Shown here one piece after another: positions 18,593-29,648 of a DNA stretch of 64,000 bases (position 1 is its first letter; each line of letters opens with the position of its first letter). A program made the position numbers and the translations under genes. The notes under the pieces were generated by a model, which made no database searches, had not been told where the DNA came from, and saw nothing but the letters and a program-made list of their open reading frames with translations. Where the stretch lies: the NCBI RefSeq assembly GCF_001723285.1, contig NZ_LPWG01000007.1, positions 18,277-82,276 of the forward strand, in the 5' to 3' direction. Source of the DNA: Methyloceanibacter methanicus (lineage in GTDB: Bacteria; Pseudomonadota; Alphaproteobacteria; Rhizobiales; Methyloligellaceae).

Positions 18593-19740
18593 CGCGTGCT
18601 CGTGCTCGCCGTGTTCTGGGTGGCCGGCTCCGCCTTCGCGCCGACGTTTGCGTCTGCCTTGGCGTCTTTCGTGCCGGTGCCCGTGGTGTCGACGGTCACG
18701 GTGGCGGTGGCGCCGACGCGCAAGGGCCGCTCCGGATCGACCTTGCCGCCGATCCTGATCCGCACCGGGAAGCGCTGGGTGACTTTTACCCAGTTGCCCG
18801 TGGCGTTCTCCGGCGGGAGCACCGAGAAGAGGGCGCCTGAGCCCGGGCTGATGCTCTCGACCGTACCCTCGATCGCATAGCCCGGATACATATCCAGCTC
18901 GATCGTGGCCGGCTGACCTCGCCGGATGCGCGCAAGGTCCGTCTCCTTGAAATTCGCATCGACCCACCAGGGGCCGGACTCGACCAGCGCGAAGGCCGGC
19001 GTGCCGGCGTTCATGACTGCGCCCGGCCGCACGTGCACATTGGAGACCCAGCCATCGCCCGGCGAGATCACGTGGGTCTTCACCCGATCCTCGGTCGCCT
19101 TGTCGAGTTGGGCCGCCGCGCCCCGCAATTTCGCCGTGGGCACGGTGACGATCATGCTCTTGTCTTGGGCCTCGTTGAACGCCTGATGGGCGTCTTTGTA
19201 GGCCTCTTCCGCGTCGCGAACCGCCTTGAGCGCGTCGGCGAGCGCGGGCCCCGTCGCGGTGGCCTCGCTGTTGGCGGCTTTTTCCGCCGCGCGATACTGT
19301 CCGAGCGCTTCGACCAGCGCCACACGCTTGGTCTCCATGTCGTCTGCTGCCGCCTTCAGGTTCTCGCCTTCGGTCCCGGCCGCATCCGCCGCCGCGTCGA
19401 ACTGGGCCCGCGCCCCGCGGAGGGCCGCGTCATAGGGCGAGGGGTCGATGTCGAACAGAGGATCGCCCTTGGAAACCATCTGATCCTCGCCGACATAGAC
19501 TTCGATCACCTGGCCGGCGACGAGGGGCGCGATCCGGACGATATCCGCGCCCGTATAGGCATTGTCGGTCGACGGATAGATTTCGGCGTAGCGCCAATAG
19601 GCGAGCACGCCGCCGAAGGTGAGCACGAACAGCACAATAAGCGCGGTCCAGCGAAGCCGGGCATTGCCGTTCTTCGAGCTTTTTTCCGCCTCACCGGAAG
19701 TATCCTGCGCCTTCGCGGAACTTTTTGCAGTCTGACTCAC
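18589..19740 (-). CDS. HlyD-family periplasmic adaptor (EmrA-like)
   Basis: The 383-residue membrane-fusion protein links the inner-membrane pump to an outer channel. One N-terminal TM (LRWTALIVLFVLTFGGVLAYW) is followed by the lipoyl half DIVRIAPLVAGQVIEVYVGEDQMVSKGDPLFDIDP. Then come a long Ala/Glu-rich coiled coil, the second lipoyl half VISPGDGWVSNVHVRPGAVM, and the EmrA signature region ALFSVLPPENATGNWVKVTQRFPVRI. The Lys/Asp/Ala-rich tail after residue 350 is low complexity. It is first in a two-gene operon with the EmrB-like permease (ATGA overlap). Confidence 0.92.
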   Translation of the reverse strand: MSQTAKSSAKAQDTSGEAEKSSKNGNARLRWTALIVLFVLTFGGVLAYWRYAEIYPSTDNAYTGADIVRIAPLVAGQVIEVYVGEDQMVSKGDPLFDIDPSPYDAALRGARAQFDAAADAAGTEGENLKAAADDMETKRVALVEALGQYRAAEKAANSEATATGPALADALKAVRDAEEAYKDAHQAFNEAQDKSMIVTVPTAKLRGAAAQLDKATEDRVKTHVISPGDGWVSNVHVRPGAVMNAGTPAFALVESGPWWVDANFKETDLARIRRGQPATIELDMYPGYAIEGTVESISPGSGALFSVLPPENATGNWVKVTQRFPVRIRIGGKVDPERPLRVGATATVTVDTTGTGTKDAKADANVGAKAEPATQNTASTSTR

Positions 19741-20004
19741 GGTTTAGTCTACCTCATACTGTGCGGCGTCCGGTTATACCCAGCTCCTATTGCGGCCGTT
19801 ATTCGATGGGAAGCAAGGCATATTCATGGCGAGGCTTAACCCTCCCGGCCTGAGGCTGCAAGTTTCGGTGTGGGATCTTCCGGCCACCTCGTTTTCGACG
19901 CGGCTCCACACGGGGGGTGCGAGCGCAGTGCGTGCGCAACGGCGGCGCGCCCGATCCCGGCAACTCTCCCCTTTCGAAGCCTGTGTCGCGGGCGTAAGGT
20001 AGCC

Positions 20005-20089
20005 CCCTTCCGAGGGGAGCCCTTCAGGGGCTGAGAGTTCGCGACATGCGGAGACCCTAGAACCTGATCCGGCTCGTACCGGCGAAGGG
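20005..20089 (+). promoter_or_regulatory. TPP riboswitch (THI element)
   Basis: The leader shows the conserved THI-box blocks in order: GGGGAGCCC, GGGGCTGAGAG, ACCCTAGAACCTGATCCGG and TACCGGCGAAGGGA. The P1 helix forms between CCCTTC (20005-20010) and GAAGGG (20084-20089). Thiamine pyrophosphate binding normally shuts down the downstream gene. The first downstream gene is a small membrane protein whose AGGAG ribosome site (20092-20096) lies right after P1, consistent with control of translation initiation. No clear intrinsic terminator follows. Confidence 0.95.
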
Positions 20090-20104
20090 ACAGGAGACAA
20101 AGCA

Positions 20105-22388
<2,284 letters not shown>

Positions 22389-22416
22389 ACCGGCCCCGCG
22401 CGGTTACCTTCGCGCC

Positions 22417-22626
22417 GTCATTCCGGCGAAAGCCGGAATCCAGCAATCTCCTACTTCGTCATGGCCGGGCTCGACCCGGCCATCCACGTATTGCCGCTAG
22501 GCGATGAAAACCGTGGATTGCCGGATCAAGTCCGGCAATGACAAGCAAAGTGTTGTGAGAGCGCGCAGGACGCGTAAGGCGGTCATTCCGGCGAAAGCCG
22601 GAATCCAGATATGCTAGGCACGGCGC
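22417..22626. repeat. cluster of Hyphomicrobiales-type intergenic palindromes after thiC
   Basis: Four palindromic elements follow thiC. Two are near-identical hairpins with arms ATTCCGGC...GCCGGAAT (22417-22443 and 22582-22608). Two others form an opposed pair with GGCCGGG/CCCGGCC and GCCGGA/TCCGGC arms, at 22458-22488 and 22512-22542, ending in ATCCACG and beginning CGTGGAT. Such short mobile palindromes are frequent between genes in this order. The element at 22582 extends to a 45-bp block (to 22626) that recurs at 24004-24048 with one mismatch. Confidence 0.85.
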
Positions 22627-22708
22627 CTAGGGCTCTGGAACGCCGCATTGATTATTGCGACTTTGTTCGGCAGTTTACTTGACGTGAGCTGAGTTCGCCA
22701 AGGATGGC

Positions 22709-23254
22709 ATGGACGAGACGAGAGAAAAGTTCCGCGAGATGGACAGCAAGGTCGATGTGGAGCGGAAGCAGGCGAAGGCCCTCATGGCTCAGCAGAAGGC
22801 GCGAGACGCGGTGGACATTCGCATCGGCAAAGAGATTGTGCGTTTCCTTGGAGCCGGCGCAACGATGCTGCTTGTCTTTTGGCTAGTATTCACACTACAG
22901 ATTAACTGGCCATTGAAACGTGTGAGTTCCAATGGCCTCGGATTCGCGTTCGCTCTGGCGGTTTTTCCTGGGTCCATGATTGCTGTGCCAATCATCCTCG
23001 GCCTATTGGCGTTAGACCGTGTCTGCGGAGTGGTTCGCGTTCCATGGAGCACCATGGTCTACGCAATTCTGGCGTTTCCAGTCTGTCTGATCGGTGCCGC
23101 GCGTATGGCTCCCGACAGTGTCGCCGGGGGAATGGATCAGATAATTTCGGCAGACAATCTCCGGCGACTTGTACCTTTTGCGGCGATGGCGCTTGTGCCT
23201 ATTGCTTTGTCCCTAGTGTGGCCTAGACCTCCAGCAGCAGTTGCTGCGTCTTAG
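22709..23254 (+). CDS. membrane protein with a ThiC-tail-derived N-terminus (unknown function)
   Basis: The 181-residue product begins MDETREKFREMDSKVDVE, closely matching the ThiC C-terminus [18 protein letters not shown]. At DNA level about 50 of 58 positions agree between 22317-22374 and 22706-22763. A basic linker (RKQAKALMAQQKARD) follows, then four likely TM helices (about residues 48-70, 76-103, 112-130 and 150-172). AGGA four bases before the ATG could serve as ribosome site. The coding part is visibly richer in A/T than its neighbours, suggesting acquisition. The segment is bracketed by 45-bp direct repeats. No family is recognised; whether it is expressed is uncertain. Confidence 0.6.
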   Translation: MDETREKFREMDSKVDVERKQAKALMAQQKARDAVDIRIGKEIVRFLGAGATMLLVFWLVFTLQINWPLKRVSSNGLGFAFALAVFPGSMIAVPIILGLLALDRVCGVVRVPWSTMVYAILAFPVCLIGAARMAPDSVAGGMDQIISADNLRRLVPFAAMALVPIALSLVWPRPPAAVAAS

Positions 23255-23314
23255 GCTTGATGTCTCGAGCCCGCCACTATCATTCCCCGTTCCGCTTCAG
23301 GTGGGTCGCAGCTA

Positions 23315-23337
23315 TGACTCCGTAAGGATCGGAGTCA
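23315..23337 (+). terminator. hairpin after the ThiC-tail membrane protein
   Basis: TGACTCCG and CGGAGTCA pair perfectly over 8 bp around a 7-nt loop, 60 bases after the stop codon. There is no T tract, so terminator function is tentative. Confidence 0.35.
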
Positions 23338-23903
23338 GCGGTAGCCCCTATCGTCTAAAGAGATGAATCTCACAACGTAGGGTGACGGCCGCGGCCAGTC
23401 CCGCCTTATCCCCACCCCCTCTGACTGGCCCCATACTCCACCCATCCCTCGTTCATGAGGACACGAGCTGCAGACCGTCTGCTCTCGGGGCGGGGGACGT
23501 GGCGCCCGGCGTGGCGCGGTACAGAAGGGCCAATCTCGGACGCACCATTCCCGATAAGCCCGGACCACCGCGTCGCGGCTGACGGACCAGCTTCGGGGGT
23601 CTCTACTCCACCTGCCTGCGATGGAACGCGTGGGCCTTCGGGTGAGGCATGCGATCCCTATGCGCATGCCTGAGCCACTGAGGTAAGCGGCGGCATGAGG
23701 CTCTAAAATATCGCTGCAGCGTTCAGGGGTGTTCGCACTTCGAGACGCCATGCGGGGCGCCGGGAGGCTGCCCATACTTTTTTTGCGCAACGGACGGGCT
23801 TTCGGTGCCCCGCACGTCCTTTTCGGGACGCGTTTCCTTCGAATACCCTCGTGCCGACGCGGCAACGGGGCGCTTTGGCGTGGATGGAGCGGCACACTCC
23901 GGT

Positions 23904-24083
23904 GTCATACCCGCGCAGGCGGGCATCCAGAGGGGTTACTGGATCGCCCGGTCAAGCCGGGCGATGACACGGAGAGAGCTTTGTGGTGGCGTTGCCACTT
24001 GGTGTCATTCCGGCGAAAGCCGGAATCCAGGTATGCTAGGCACGGCGCTTTGCCCCCTGGATACCGGCTTGCGCCGGTATGAC
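23904..24083. repeat. second cluster of intergenic palindromes
   Basis: Two opposed pairs are present. The first is 23904-23930 (arms CCCGC/GCGGG, ending ATCCAG) with 23941-23970 (GCCCGG/CCGGGC). The second is 24004-24030 (arms ATTCCGGC/GCCGGAAT) with 24057-24083 (ATACCGGC/GCCGGTAT). The element starting at 24004 is the same 45-bp block as 22582-22626. Confidence 0.85.
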
Positions 24084-24132
24084 GTGAGGCACGGCGGAGC
24101 GCGGCGAGGTCGATGTGGAGGAGTGAGGCTCA

Positions 24133-24429
24133 ATGCGCTTACACACCTTCGATACTGCGAGAGCCGTAGGCGCCCTTGCCATTAGCCTCGTGATCGTGAC
24201 GCTCGGCGCAGCCGCGCAGGCGCAAGACGGGCCTCCAAGCGAAGAGTGGATGGCGCATTGCGCGCGGAACCTGGCGCCGGAGCAATTGCCGGAAAAGGTC
24301 GTCCGCGCCTACTGCCAATGCATGGCTGGCATCGGCGAGGAGGCGGATATGCTCGCCTGGTCGCAAATCCAGCTGGAGCGCTCCTACCCGCCGGCCCATG
24401 TGCAGTGTCACGAGGCGGCGCGGAAGTAG
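24133..24429 (+). CDS. small secreted Cys-containing protein (unknown function)
   Basis: The 98-residue product has a Sec signal peptide (VGALAISLVIVTLGAAAQAQ). The mature part is a short acidic helical domain with four Cys: MAHCARNLAPEQLPEKVVRAYCQCMAGIG and HVQCHEAARK. The YCQCM arrangement resembles small periplasmic disulfide proteins of Hyphomicrobiales, but no function is known. A GAGGAGTGAGG stretch precedes the ATG. It is a single gene, convergent with the DUF2270 gene. Confidence 0.75.
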   Translation: MRLHTFDTARAVGALAISLVIVTLGAAAQAQDGPPSEEWMAHCARNLAPEQLPEKVVRAYCQCMAGIGEEADMLAWSQIQLERSYPPAHVQCHEAARK

Positions 24430-24445
24430 GGCGTGCCGCCCCGTG

Positions 24446-25126
24446 TCACCCCATGGCGACGCGCACGGCGGCCTTGCCGTGTTTGGCGCGGTCCATGTAG
24501 AGGCTCCATAAGGCGAAGGCGATCCAGCCACCGCTGAAGATCAGGCCGCCGAGCAGGATGAACTCGCCGGGGATAGGTCCGAGGCTCGCGCGCTGTACGA
24601 GCTCCGAAAAGCTCGTGACGGGCGTGGGGTCGATCGTGATCTTGCCGTAATAGGCGATCGTCTGGATGCTGAGGATCCAGATATAGTTGCGGCGCAAGCG
24701 CCGGCCGATCGCCCGCGCGAAGGAGATGTGGTGATGCGGCTCGCGATAGTCGCGGGCGAGGACTTCGCGCCAGTCGGCGACCGGTTTCATGTGGTCGCTG
24801 TCCAACATGGGCGCATAGAAATTGTTCTCCATCCAGCGCGCGCGGGCGCGCCAGACGTTGAAGTAACGGTAGCGCCGCGCTTCGAAAATCAGGAAGACGA
24901 TGCAGAGAATGCCCGCGAGCAGGAGCGGGAGCGGCGAGGCCTCGCGGCTCGAGAAGGTGATCGAGAGCGCGATCCCGAGCGTGACCACGGCCCAGTTCGT
25001 CGTGTTGTCGAGGCGGGTTCGCCAGATCGTGCTGCGGTAGACCTCGCCGCGATACAGATGCGCGAGCGCGCCGACCGATGCCCCGTCGAACTCGTACGGG
25101 AGCGAAACTGCCCTGGGTGCTTCCAT
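24446..25126 (-). CDS. DUF2270 integral membrane protein
   Basis: The 226-residue product matches the DUF2270 pattern: EVYRSTIWRTRLDNTTNWAV near the N-terminus, two TM helices, the conserved RARWMENNFYAPML region, HHISFARAIGRRLRRNYIWI, and two C-terminal TM helices. Function is unknown for the family. The ATG at 25126 is chosen; an in-frame GTG at 25138 preceded by AAAGAAG is an alternative. It points away from the preceding TMEM175-like gene's end but lies on the same strand, 134 bp downstream. Confidence 0.85.
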   Translation of the reverse strand: MEAPRAVSLPYEFDGASVGALAHLYRGEVYRSTIWRTRLDNTTNWAVVTLGIALSITFSSREASPLPLLLAGILCIVFLIFEARRYRYFNVWRARARWMENNFYAPMLDSDHMKPVADWREVLARDYREPHHHISFARAIGRRLRRNYIWILSIQTIAYYGKITIDPTPVTSFSELVQRASLGPIPGEFILLGGLIFSGGWIAFALWSLYMDRAKHGKAAVRVAMG

Positions 25127-25259
25127 GCCCTGACCCACGTCTTCTTTGCTCTCACCATAGCGCCTTTTTGGCGATCAGGTCACCCTGGATGGGTCAAGCT
25201 ACGAGGTGATGAGGGGAGAGATGTCGACGCCGGGACGCTTCCGTGCGCCCATTGCCGCG

Positions 25260-25862
25260 CTACGCCCCATACACGCGCCGGGATACGAACGGCGCGGCGA
25301 GATTGAGCAGATAGGCCAGCATGGCGTAGCCGGGCGAGACCAGGCTGATGACCATGGACAGCACGGCCGAGGCGATCAGGAGGCCGAACTCGACGCGCCC
25401 GTCGGCCGGGTCGTCGTGGCCGCTGTCGCGCTTGGCGGCGCGCGAGATGAGAATCCCCGTCACGGCGAGAAGGATCATGTTGGCGCCGTAGAGCCAGACG
25501 GCACCGGCTACGTCGTAGCGGCTCACCGCCAGCATCGAGAAGGGCAGCACCGTGACCCAGAGCAGATGGAACAGCGTGGCCCGCGCGTAAGCCGTGCTCG
25601 CCATCTCAGGTTCGTTCGTCTGCTTCGCGCGGCCGAACCAGAAGGCGACGAGCACGAGGAAGGTGATGAGATAGGCGATGAAGGTGTCGGACAGCCTCGC
25701 GAGCCCTTGCAGAAAGTCTTGGGTCGTCTTCGGGTCGAAGTCCTCAGGCAGCTCGATGTTGAGCACGAGCAGTGTCATGGCGAAGGCGAACACCGCATCG
25801 GTCAAAGCATCGAGCCGGCGCGTGGGGACGACCCCGGCCGCGTCCTTCATCGTGTCCGACAC
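25260..25862 (-). CDS. TMEM175-family (DUF1211) membrane protein, possible K+ channel
   Basis: The 200-residue product has six predicted TM helices. TM1 carries RLDALTDAVFAFAMTLLVLNIE, matching the RxxxFSD-type signature of bacterial TMEM175 channels (here R-L-D-A-L-T-D). Characterised bacterial members form tetrameric potassium-permeable channels. The start is a GTG with GGAG upstream; an ATG four codons later is possible. Ion selectivity cannot be judged from this alone. Confidence 0.85.
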   Translation of the reverse strand: MSDTMKDAAGVVPTRRLDALTDAVFAFAMTLLVLNIELPEDFDPKTTQDFLQGLARLSDTFIAYLITFLVLVAFWFGRAKQTNEPEMASTAYARATLFHLLWVTVLPFSMLAVSRYDVAGAVWLYGANMILLAVTGILISRAAKRDSGHDDPADGRVEFGLLIASAVLSMVISLVSPGYAMLAYLLNLAAPFVSRRVYGA

Positions 25863-26118
25863 CTGCGTCTCCGTTTCTGCACCCGTCCAGCGGCCACAGC
25901 GTTGCAGCGTCCGTCATCCTCGGTCCGAAGTCCCGATTCGGTCAACTGTCGGCTCTCGAAGCAGGGCCGTCGATCCTTGCTCCTTGCGCAGTCCAGGTGG
26001 AGCGTGCCGACGGACGGTGTGAAACCGTGATAGCGTTGCATGAGAAGCCGCGCGGCCGGGAGGGGTTTCAATGCCGCCAACACGTGTCTCTGCGGCACAT
26101 GTGATGGGAGGTCTTTCG

Positions 26119-26547
26119 ATGACGGAGATGTCGAATGACGAAGTAGCGGTGCGTGCTGCCGTCGATCGGTGGGTCGTGGTCTTGAATGCCATGCTGAACG
26201 GCGATCCGAAGCCACTCGAGGATCTCTATTCCCACGCGGACGACGTCACTTATATGGGCGCCGAAGGCACCTTCCAGATCGGTTGGGACGCGACCTGTGC
26301 GGATTGGAAGGCCCAGGCTGAGAACAGCACCGGTGGACAGGTCGAGGCCGCGGGGGTCCATGTCGTCGTCAGCGGCAACCTGGCGGCGGCACAGCATTAC
26401 ACGCGCGGCCAGGTGCGGCAGCCCGACGGGCGGATCAACGAGACCAATGTCCGGGAGTCGAGCGTGTTCCGCAAAGAGAATGGCGCCTGGAAGATGATCG
26501 CCCATCACGCCGACGGCTTACCCTATTGGGAAAAGGCCTTCGCATAG
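26119..26547 (+). CDS. SnoaL-like / ketosteroid-isomerase-fold protein
   Basis: The 142-residue product has the NTF2-like fold pattern: VAVRAAVDRWVVVLNAMLNGDPKPLEDLYSH, then strands with TYMGAEGTFQIGW and a C-terminal sheet VRESSVFRKENGAWKMIAHHAD. It resembles DUF4440/SnoaL_3 stress or isomerase-like proteins. The ATG at 26119 has GGGAGG eight bases upstream, so the longer frame from 26071 is unnecessary. A strong hairpin follows 70 bp after the stop. Ligand and reaction are unknown. Confidence 0.85.
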   Translation: MTEMSNDEVAVRAAVDRWVVVLNAMLNGDPKPLEDLYSHADDVTYMGAEGTFQIGWDATCADWKAQAENSTGGQVEAAGVHVVVSGNLAAAQHYTRGQVRQPDGRINETNVRESSVFRKENGAWKMIAHHADGLPYWEKAFA

Positions 26548-26617
26548 TCTCGGTGGCGCGTGCGAGGCTTCGCGGTCTTTCCGCGACCGTCTCGCGCCGC
26601 GCATGCACCTTAAGCAA

Positions 26618-26650
26618 CAAAGGCGCCTGGCTGATCGCCAGGCGCCTTTG
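26618..26650. terminator. bidirectional terminator between SnoaL-like and EF-hand genes
   Basis: A 14-bp perfect stem (26618-26631 with 26637-26650) with a 5-nt loop, placed between convergent genes. The stem ends in CAAA/TTTG, giving short A and T tracts on each side. Confidence 0.8.
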
Positions 26651-26674
26651 AAACCAAGCGAGCCGAGTCGGGTG

Positions 26675-27013
26675 CTAATTCTTCTGACACGCCGGATCGT
26701 CGGGATTGTTCTGGCAAGGGCACCAAGAGCCTTCCGCCTTCTGGCAGTTGTTGCCGATGGCCGTCTTCTGCCGCTCGCCGCCGGCCCATTCTTCCGCGTC
26801 GATACTGTTGTTCGTGTCCTTGTCCATCATCGTGAAGGTCGGGTTCATCGTCGGATCGCCAACCTTGGACTCGCACGAGGTCCACTCCGAGCGGCTGACC
26901 GTGCCGCTGCCGTCAGCGTCACAGGCCTTGAAACCGTCAGACCAGCTGGCGGCGACTGCAGGCGTTCCCGCAAGCAGAACAAGCGCAACGAGAGCAAGCC
27001 AAAATTTGGACAT
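26675..27013 (-). CDS. secreted EF-hand calcium-binding protein
   Basis: The 112-residue product has a signal peptide (LALVALVLLAGTPAVAA) and two canonical EF-hand loops, DADGSGTVSRSEW and DKDTNNSIDAEEW, each with acidic ligands at positions 1, 3, 5 and 12. The C-terminal part is Cys-rich (NNCQKAEGSWCPCQNNPDDPACQKN), probably disulfide-bonded in the periplasm. Calcium binding is expected from the motifs; the partner is unknown. It is monocistronic and ends at the shared terminator. Confidence 0.85.
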   Translation of the reverse strand: MSKFWLALVALVLLAGTPAVAASWSDGFKACDADGSGTVSRSEWTSCESKVGDPTMNPTFTMMDKDTNNSIDAEEWAGGERQKTAIGNNCQKAEGSWCPCQNNPDDPACQKN

Positions 27014-27294
27014 TGCGTTTTCTCCCTAGTATTTGTTGACTACCGTTTAATGCCGTCGCTCAGCGCAGGCGGCCGTCTCCACCGCCACTTTTCAGCGACC
27101 CTACAACGGGGGCCTTCTTCCGACTCTTTATCAAGGGCAAGACTTCCAAATCCGCCGTAGGACAGTATCCGAACCGGGCATGGGAGAGATCCGCCTCCCG
27201 TGGAGGCCGGCTTGAGCGGAGGCGCACAGGCGCAGCCGTTCTGCGTCGGGAAAAGTCACGTATACTGATCGAACCGTGTTCGAAGGGATCAAAG

Positions 27295-28269
27295 ATGCGC
27301 GCGATCATCATCGAAAAGGGCGAGGGCGGAACCGTTGCCCGGCTTGGGGATTTTCCGGAAGACGATCTCATGGAAGGCGACGTCACCGTCCGGGTGACCC
27401 ATTCCACGGTCAACTACAAAGACGGCCTTGCGATCACGGGAAAGGCACCTGTGGTGCGCCATTTTCCCATGATCGGCGGGATAGATTTCGCCGGCGTGGT
27501 GGAGACATCGCACCATCCGGACTTCAAACCGGGCGATCCGGTGGTCTTGAACGGTTGGGGCCTCGGAGAGACCCATCTCGGCGGCTACGCGGAATTGGCG
27601 CGCGTCAAAGGCGACTGGCTCGTGGCGTTGCCGCAAGGTCTTTCGCCGGCGCAGGCGATGGCGATCGGGACGGCCGGCTATACGGCGATGCTGTGCGTGA
27701 TGGCCCTCGAGCGTTACGGGGTGACGCCCGATCGGGGACCGGCGCTCGTGACCGGCGCCGCGGGCGGCGTGGGATCGGTGGCCGTGTCGCTCCTGTCGGA
27801 CCGGGGCTGGCGGGTGATCGCCTCGACGGGGCGGGTCGAGGAGGCCGACTACCTCATGTCGCTTGGCGCGAACGAGATCATGGACCGCTCGGAGCTCAGC
27901 GGCCCGGCCAAGCCGCTGGGGAAGGAGCGTTGGGCCGCCACCGTCGATACTGTCGGGTCGACCACGCTGGCCAACGCCCTGTCCATGACCGCCTATGGGG
28001 GCGCCGTTGCCGCTTGCGGTCTGGCCGGCGGCATGGATCTGCCCGGCTCGGTCATGCCGTTCATCTTGCGCGCGGTCGCGCTGCTCGGCATCGATTCCGT
28101 CTACGCACCGAAAGCACGACGCATCGAAGCCTGGTCCCGGCTGGCCCAAGAGCTCGACCGCGAGAAGCTCGCGTCGATGACCCGAACAATCGCTTGTGAT
28201 GAGATCATTCCGGTCGCCCGCGATATTCTGGCGGGTAAAGTCCGCGGCCGCGTGGTGGTGGAAATATAA
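27295..28269 (+). CDS. acuI: acrylyl-CoA reductase-type MDR oxidoreductase (AcuI/YhdH)
   Basis: A 324-residue zinc-independent medium-chain reductase. VNYKDGLAITG, PMIGGIDFAGVVE, GWGLGETHLGGYAE, IGTAGYTAMLCVMALE and VTGAAGGVGSVAVSLL are hallmarks of the AcuI/YhdH group, which reduces acrylyl-CoA to propionyl-CoA with NADPH. In alphaproteobacteria this serves 3-hydroxypropionate, DMSP or acrylate metabolism. GAAGGGA lies about eight bases before the ATG. The GST-like gene follows 57 bp later in the same direction. The gene symbol rests on motif match. Confidence 0.88.
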   Translation: MRAIIIEKGEGGTVARLGDFPEDDLMEGDVTVRVTHSTVNYKDGLAITGKAPVVRHFPMIGGIDFAGVVETSHHPDFKPGDPVVLNGWGLGETHLGGYAELARVKGDWLVALPQGLSPAQAMAIGTAGYTAMLCVMALERYGVTPDRGPALVTGAAGGVGSVAVSLLSDRGWRVIASTGRVEEADYLMSLGANEIMDRSELSGPAKPLGKERWAATVDTVGSTTLANALSMTAYGGAVAACGLAGGMDLPGSVMPFILRAVALLGIDSVYAPKARRIEAWSRLAQELDREKLASMTRTIACDEIIPVARDILAGKVRGRVVVEI

Positions 28270-28326
28270 GAAGGGCACAAAGGAAGTCGCGCGGGATCGG
28301 CGCCGGGCTTCAGCGAGGAAACACCG

Positions 28327-28952
28327 ATGAGCGATTTGAAGTTGACCTATTTCGACTTTCATGGCGGGCGCGGCGAGCCGGCGCGGCTTGCCCTATCCAT
28401 GGGCGGCGTTCCCTTCGAAGACGACCGGGTCGCGTTCGCGGACTGGCCGGAGCGCAAGGGCAGCATGCCCTTCGGCGCCATGCCGGTGCTCGTGGCCGAT
28501 GGAAAGGTTTTGGCGCAGTCGAACGCGATCAATCGCTACGTCGCCAAGCTCACCGGGCTTTATCCGTCCGATTTCTGGCAGGCAGCGTTGTGCGACGAGG
28601 CGATGGATGCGGTGGAGGACGTCACCAACGAGATCGTGCGGACGATGTTCATGCCGGACGAGGAGAAGAAGGCGCGGCGCGAGGCGCTCGCCGAGGGCAT
28701 GATCCCCCTCTACCTCAAACGGCTCGGCCAGAATCTCACCGCCCATGGCGGGCGCTATTTCGCGGACGATCGCCTCACCATCGCCGATCTGAAGGTCGCC
28801 ATGCTGATCCGGCAGTTGCGATCCGGCATTCTGGATCACCTTCCGACGGACCTGCCGGACCGGGTCGCGCCGGAACTGGTCGATCACTTTCAGCGGGTGA
28901 TGAAGGATCCGCCATCAAGGCCTACTACGCCAAGCGCGGCGTGGAGGTCTGA
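28327..28952 (+). CDS. glutathione S-transferase family protein, C-terminus frameshifted
   Basis: A thioredoxin-like N-terminal domain (LTYFDFHGGRGEPARLALSMGG, then AMPVLVADGKVLAQSNAINRYVAKLTG, with the cis-Pro and the glutathione-binding QSNAI) is followed by an all-helical domain (RYFADDRLTIADLKVAMLIRQL). It resembles sigma/prostaglandin-D-synthase-like GSTs. One lost base near 28911 derails the last codons; corrected, the end reads MKDPAIKAYYAKRG and stops at 28952, the normal length of about 208 residues. As given, the frame would run on to 29133 and overlap the next gene. Confidence 0.87.
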
Positions 28953-29078
28953 TCGGCAGGTATATGGAAAGGTCCTCGGTGCAACGGATTCTGCCAGGGT
29001 CTTGTCACAATGTCCGAGGTCAGTCGTGGTAGTATGTTTGACCAGCGCCGTTGAAACGCTCTCTTTGTTGGAGGGGCT

Positions 29079-29507
29079 ATGCCCGGTTCGGCTCTGCGCA
29101 CGGCAATCGTGTTGCTCTCGCTCGTGTCCATGACAACCGGCGTCTTGGCGCTCGATCCCGGGCAGTCGGTGCTGTACTGCACCGGGGCCAAGTTCGGGGA
29201 GGACAACGCCAAGACCATCGAGGGCTGCACCAATCTGATCAGAGAGGCGACTCCACTGCTGGAAAGCGGCGAGCCGGACCCAACCGGGAAGGCGAACTGG
29301 TACTTCTCGCGTGGGTTTGCCTATGCGCGTAGCAGCGACTACGAACGTGCCGTCGCCGATTTCAGCAAGGCGATTGAAATCAATCCTGATATTGATGGTA
29401 TCGTCTACCACTACCGCGCCTTGGCCCGGTCGAAGGCGGGCGGAGACGCCGACCAAATCAAGGCGGATCGGACAAAGGCGTGTAGCCTGGACAAAAAGTA
29501 CTGCTAG
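29079..29507 (+). CDS. secreted TPR-containing small protein
   Basis: The 142-residue product has a signal peptide (AIVLLSLVSMTTGVLA) and about two tetratricopeptide repeats, the clearest being ANWYFSRGFAYARSSDYERAVADFSKAIEINPD. Four Cys are spread through the mature part (YCTGAKF, EGCTNLI, KACSLDKKYC). GGAGG precedes the ATG at good spacing. A periplasmic scaffolding role is a general inference from the TPR fold. It is convergent with the vWA gene. Confidence 0.83.
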   Translation: MPGSALRTAIVLLSLVSMTTGVLALDPGQSVLYCTGAKFGEDNAKTIEGCTNLIREATPLLESGEPDPTGKANWYFSRGFAYARSSDYERAVADFSKAIEINPDIDGIVYHYRALARSKAGGDADQIKADRTKACSLDKKYC

Positions 29508-29648
29508 CAAACGACCTACGCACCGCTCCGCTTACGCGTCGGTTTGTTCAGCCAGAGGGGGCTCGTTCATGCGGGGATCCCTGAGTATCTCTCGGTTGTT
29601 TGTCAGCGGGAAGACGCTGCGACCGGCCGCCGGGACCGCGGCACGGAA

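Larger units (their letters stand above)
23255..24132. other. 878-bp segment without a convincing gene
   Basis: No open frame here has convincing coding character, a ribosome site or a recognisable domain; a 186-codon minus-strand frame (23335-23895) is Arg/Pro/Ser-rich and looks like chance in GC-rich DNA. The segment holds a hairpin at 23315-23337, the palindrome cluster at 23904-24083, and a short trace of the thiC tail (GAGGTCGATGTGGAG at 24106-24120) right before the next gene. It may contain decayed sequence that I cannot identify. Confidence 0.6.

Noticed and set aside
23335..23895. A 186-codon minus-strand frame in the gap after thiC
   Set aside because: Arg/Pro/Ser-rich composition, no ribosome site, no recognisable domain, and it spans repeat-rich DNA. 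It might be a decayed gene, but nothing supports a specific call.
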